Below, piece by piece: positions 62,131 through 64,000 of a DNA stretch of 64,000 nt. This DNA comes from an uncultured Candidatus Saccharibacteria bacterium. Its GTDB lineage: Bacteria > Patescibacteriota > Saccharimonadia > Saccharimonadales > UBA4665. Where the stretch lies: positions 107,614-171,613 of the forward strand of contig CAIMFK010000003.1 in assembly GCA_903840315.1 (NCBI GenBank), read 5' to 3'. How positions within the stretch are numbered: position 1 is the first letter of the stretch; each line of letters opens with the position of its first letter. The position numbers were made by a program, and so were the translations under genes. Below the pieces are notes generated by a model. The model ran no database searches. It saw only the letters and a program-made list of their open reading frames with translations, and was not told the DNA's origin.

Positions 62131-63444
62131 ATGCAAAGAGTATTAGCCAGAGAAACAAAAGAAAATATTGGTAAAAATATTACTGTTAAAGGTTGGATCC
62201 ACAAGAAAAGATTGCTTGGTGGACTAACTTTTATTAACGTTCGTGATAGAAGCGGTCTAGTGCAGATTGTTATCAACGATAAGGATGAAGTCGAAAAACT
62301 CAGAGGGCTTCAAGTTGGAACAATAGTTGAAATTAGCGGTAACGTAGTAGATGAAACAAGAGCCCCAGGTGGAGCAGAGCTTCATGAAGGAGTTATAACA
62401 GTCGTTGTTCCTGTAGTTGATGAGCCACCCATTGAAATAGATAAGCCACTATCTCACAAGCCAGAAAATCTAGACACTCTTTTTGATAACCGTGTAATTG
62501 GACTTAGAAACTTGAGTGAACAGGGAATATTTCGTATTAGGAGCCAAATCCTAAAGAACATTCGTACATTTCTAGATTCCAACGACTTCGTAGAAATACA
62601 GTCTCCCAAAATTGTTGCCGGTAACGCTGAGGGTGGTGCAGAAGTATTCAAATTAGATTATTTCGGTAAGGAGGCAAGTCTTGCCCAGAGTCCCCAGCTA
62701 TATAAGCAAATGATGGTTGGAGCTTTTGAAAGAGTTTTTGAAATAGGTCCGGCTTTTAGGGCTGAACTTAGCGCAACAACCAGGCACGTATCGGAAGTAA
62801 CTATGCTAGATATAGAAATGGGCTTTATAGACACTCATGAAGAGCTTTTGGATTTTATTCAGGACATGGTTTATGATGCAGCAACTAAAATCTATGAAGA
62901 CTACAGCGATATACTTAAGAAATTTAATGCACCTGAACTTAAATTAACCAAAAAGTTCCCCAGATATACCGTTGCTCAGATTCATGAGATGTATTCCAAG
63001 GCAACAGGAGAGAATACGCTAAACGACAAAGATTTATCCCCCGCAGAAGAGCGCTGGATCTGCGACTATGCTAAAAAACATGATGGATCTGAGGCGGTAT
63101 TTGCAACCGAACTACCTATTGAAGCTCATAAGTTTTATCAGAAAATAAACCCAGACAATCCCAAAACCGTACTTGCAGCTGATCTACTTTTCAGGGGAAT
63201 TGAATTAGCCACATGTCCTATGCGTGAAAATAACTTTGAAACATTAACCAATCAAATGAAAGAAAAAGATATAGATCCAAATGCTCCAGGATTCGAATCA
63301 TATCTTAAAGCTTTCAAATATGGACTTCCATCTCATGGCGGTTGTGGATTTGGAATCGACAGATTTGTTGAAAAGATTGTTGGTCTCGACAACGTCAAAG
63401 AGGCAATTCTATTTCCTAGAGATATAAATCGTCTTGTGCCATAA
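62131..63444 (+). CDS. aspS: Aspartyl-tRNA synthetase, archaeal-type (probably non-discriminating)
   Basis: The 437 residues follow the archaeal/eukaryal AspRS plan: an N-terminal OB fold (about 1-105, G-W-I-H-K-K-R, F-I-N-V-R-D-R-S-G-L), then a class II core with I-Q-S-P-K-I-V-A-G-N-A-E-G-G-A-E-V-F, L-A-Q-S-P-Q-L-Y-K-Q-M, F-R-A-E and the motif 3 G-G-C-G-F-G-I-D-R. The bacterial GAD insertion is absent. Enzymes of this type often charge tRNA-Asn with Asp too, relying on GatCAB; that enzyme is not in view. Confidence 0.93.
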   Translation: MQRVLARETKENIGKNITVKGWIHKKRLLGGLTFINVRDRSGLVQIVINDKDEVEKLRGLQVGTIVEISGNVVDETRAPGGAELHEGVITVVVPVVDEPPIEIDKPLSHKPENLDTLFDNRVIGLRNLSEQGIFRIRSQILKNIRTFLDSNDFVEIQSPKIVAGNAEGGAEVFKLDYFGKEASLAQSPQLYKQMMVGAFERVFEIGPAFRAELSATTRHVSEVTMLDIEMGFIDTHEELLDFIQDMVYDAATKIYEDYSDILKKFNAPELKLTKKFPRYTVAQIHEMYSKATGENTLNDKDLSPAEERWICDYAKKHDGSEAVFATELPIEAHKFYQKINPDNPKTVLAADLLFRGIELATCPMRENNFETLTNQMKEKDIDPNAPGFESYLKAFKYGLPSHGGCGFGIDRFVEKIVGLDNVKEAILFPRDINRLVP

Positions 63445-63680
63445 TGTTGCTAATGGCTAAAAGACAAAAACCTTGGTTTAGAAAAGTTCGATGGAGCTAT
63501 ATTGGCAATACTTGGCAGGGCTTTCTGTGTTATGTCCCGTATATATTTGTGCTTGTCACCTCTCTTATGTATTCAATTAATAGCTCAAAGAGTTTTCCAG
63601 AAGCAATATTTAAGCTATTTCCTGTGTGGATTACAGCAACAATTGTCATGCAATGGTTTGCCTCAAATGAGTCTAAGTAG
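63444..63680 (+). CDS. Small membrane protein, unknown
   Basis: The 78-residue protein (or 75 from the ATG at 63453) has a basic N-terminus, a first helix (about 25-45) and a second hydrophobic segment (about 55-72). It overlaps aspS by one base (TAATG), so it is coupled to it. No family is recognised; small two-helix proteins of this sort are common beside housekeeping genes in CPR genomes. Confidence 0.6.
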   Translation: MLLMAKRQKPWFRKVRWSYIGNTWQGFLCYVPYIFVLVTSLMYSINSSKSFPEAIFKLFPVWITATIVMQWFASNESK

Positions 63681-63729
63681 TCAATAATTTGGTTCATAAA
63701 ACTCTTATGCTAAAATGAATTCATATCTA

Positions 63730-63748
63730 CTTTAGTGATTAACTAAAG
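63730..63748. terminator. Hairpin in the gap before the right-edge gene
   Basis: CTTTAGT and ACTAAAG form a seven-base stem with a five-base loop. The bases after it are CTTTATAAAATT, a poor U tract, so it may be a terminator or an operator. Confidence 0.3.
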
Positions 63749-63776
63749 CTTTATAAAATTAATTTAGGAAATAAAT

Positions 63777-64000
63777 ATGGGCCCAACTACAAATTTAGCC
63801 AATCAAAATGACACCAACACTAACAACGATATGACGACAGATAACATTCCAGGATTCACTCCAAACCCTATGCCAACTCCATCAGTAGACCCAATGAACG
63901 CTACCATGCCATCAAGTGATCCAATGACACCAAGTGTACCAGCTCCAGAAATGCCTGCAGCTCCAGCTACTGACCCAATGACTCCAAGTATGCCTTCGAG
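63777..64000 (+). CDS. Start of a Pro/Met/Thr/Ala-repeat protein (cut by window edge)
   Basis: The visible 74 residues start N/T-rich and pass into irregular repeats of the type D-P-M-T-P-S with P-A-P-E-M-P-A. AGGA lies about nine bases upstream of the ATG at 63777. No signal peptide is visible so far. Such disordered N-terminal arms precede membrane or DNA-binding domains in several CPR proteins; the rest is outside the window and no function can be given. Confidence 0.55.
   Translation, partial: MGPTTNLANQNDTNTNNDMTTDNIPGFTPNPMPTPSVDPMNATMPSSDPMTPSVPAPEMPAAPATDPMTPSMPS

Overview
The window looks like a chromosome segment of a Candidate Phyla Radiation / Patescibacteria member, most likely a Saccharibacterium (TM7). 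This is inference from gene content. It is AT-rich and tightly packed, and UGA is a normal stop codon (for example at the ends of the VirB4 and hydrolase genes), which argues against the SR1/Gracilibacteria code. It carries a VirB4/PrgI/VirB6-type secretion locus with a row of small two-helix pilin-like proteins, an archaeal-type AspRS, and a large surface-glycan programme beside the replication origin. All four tRNA genes seen encode their own CCA end.

Layout. 0-2 kb: a rearrangement scar (an ABC-3 metal permease fragment abutting a serine recombinase that lacks its catalytic N-terminus), tRNA-Ser(CGA), tRNA-Arg(GCG) and a small membrane gene. 2-9.2 kb: an unknown protein, a cardiolipin-synthase-like PLD enzyme, an L,D-transpeptidase, a polyprenol-phosphate glycosyltransferase and a PIG-V-like mannosyltransferase. 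9.2-10.1 kb: two tRNA-Ser genes and Hsp20. 10.1-24.8 kb: a divergent type IV secretion-like locus, with six pilin-like genes to the left and VirB6-like, PrgI, a detached VirB4 N-terminal-like protein, VirB4 ATPase, a 903-residue membrane protein, a four-module wall hydrolase and a small anchored protein to the right. 24.8-30.9 kb: the origin neighbourhood, recF-dnaN-dnaA on the minus strand and rpmH-rnpA-yidC-jag on the plus strand, with DnaA boxes between.

30.9-58 kb is mostly surface polysaccharide: a membrane/PIG-L deacetylase fusion, glycosyltransferases, a Wzm/Wzt exporter with a methyltransferase and a GT2-RgpF fusion, WbsX- and YfhO-like proteins, a secreted protein with three ricin-type trefoils, GtrA proteins, the dTDP-rhamnose genes rfbB-C-D-A behind a phosphohexomutase, a GT4 and an initiating glycosylphosphotransferase, and an O-antigen-ligase-like protein. 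58-64 kb: a LexA-type DNA-binding protein without a protease domain, a cobalamin riboswitch with a terminator in front of an unrecognised Cys-rich-tailed protein, a DsbA-like oxidoreductase, a CBS-domain membrane protein, AspRS, and the start of a Pro/Met/Thr-repeat protein cut by the window edge.

The parts fit an episymbiont that builds a decorated envelope (rhamnose glycan, lectin), and that may use a secretion apparatus with murein hydrolases and pilins to contact a host. Several genes have consensus promoters placed so that transcription would begin at or within a few bases of the start codon. The most novel-looking items are the riboswitch-controlled unknown protein, the four-module hydrolase inside the secretion operon, and the origin-proximal promoters with DnaA boxes in their spacers.
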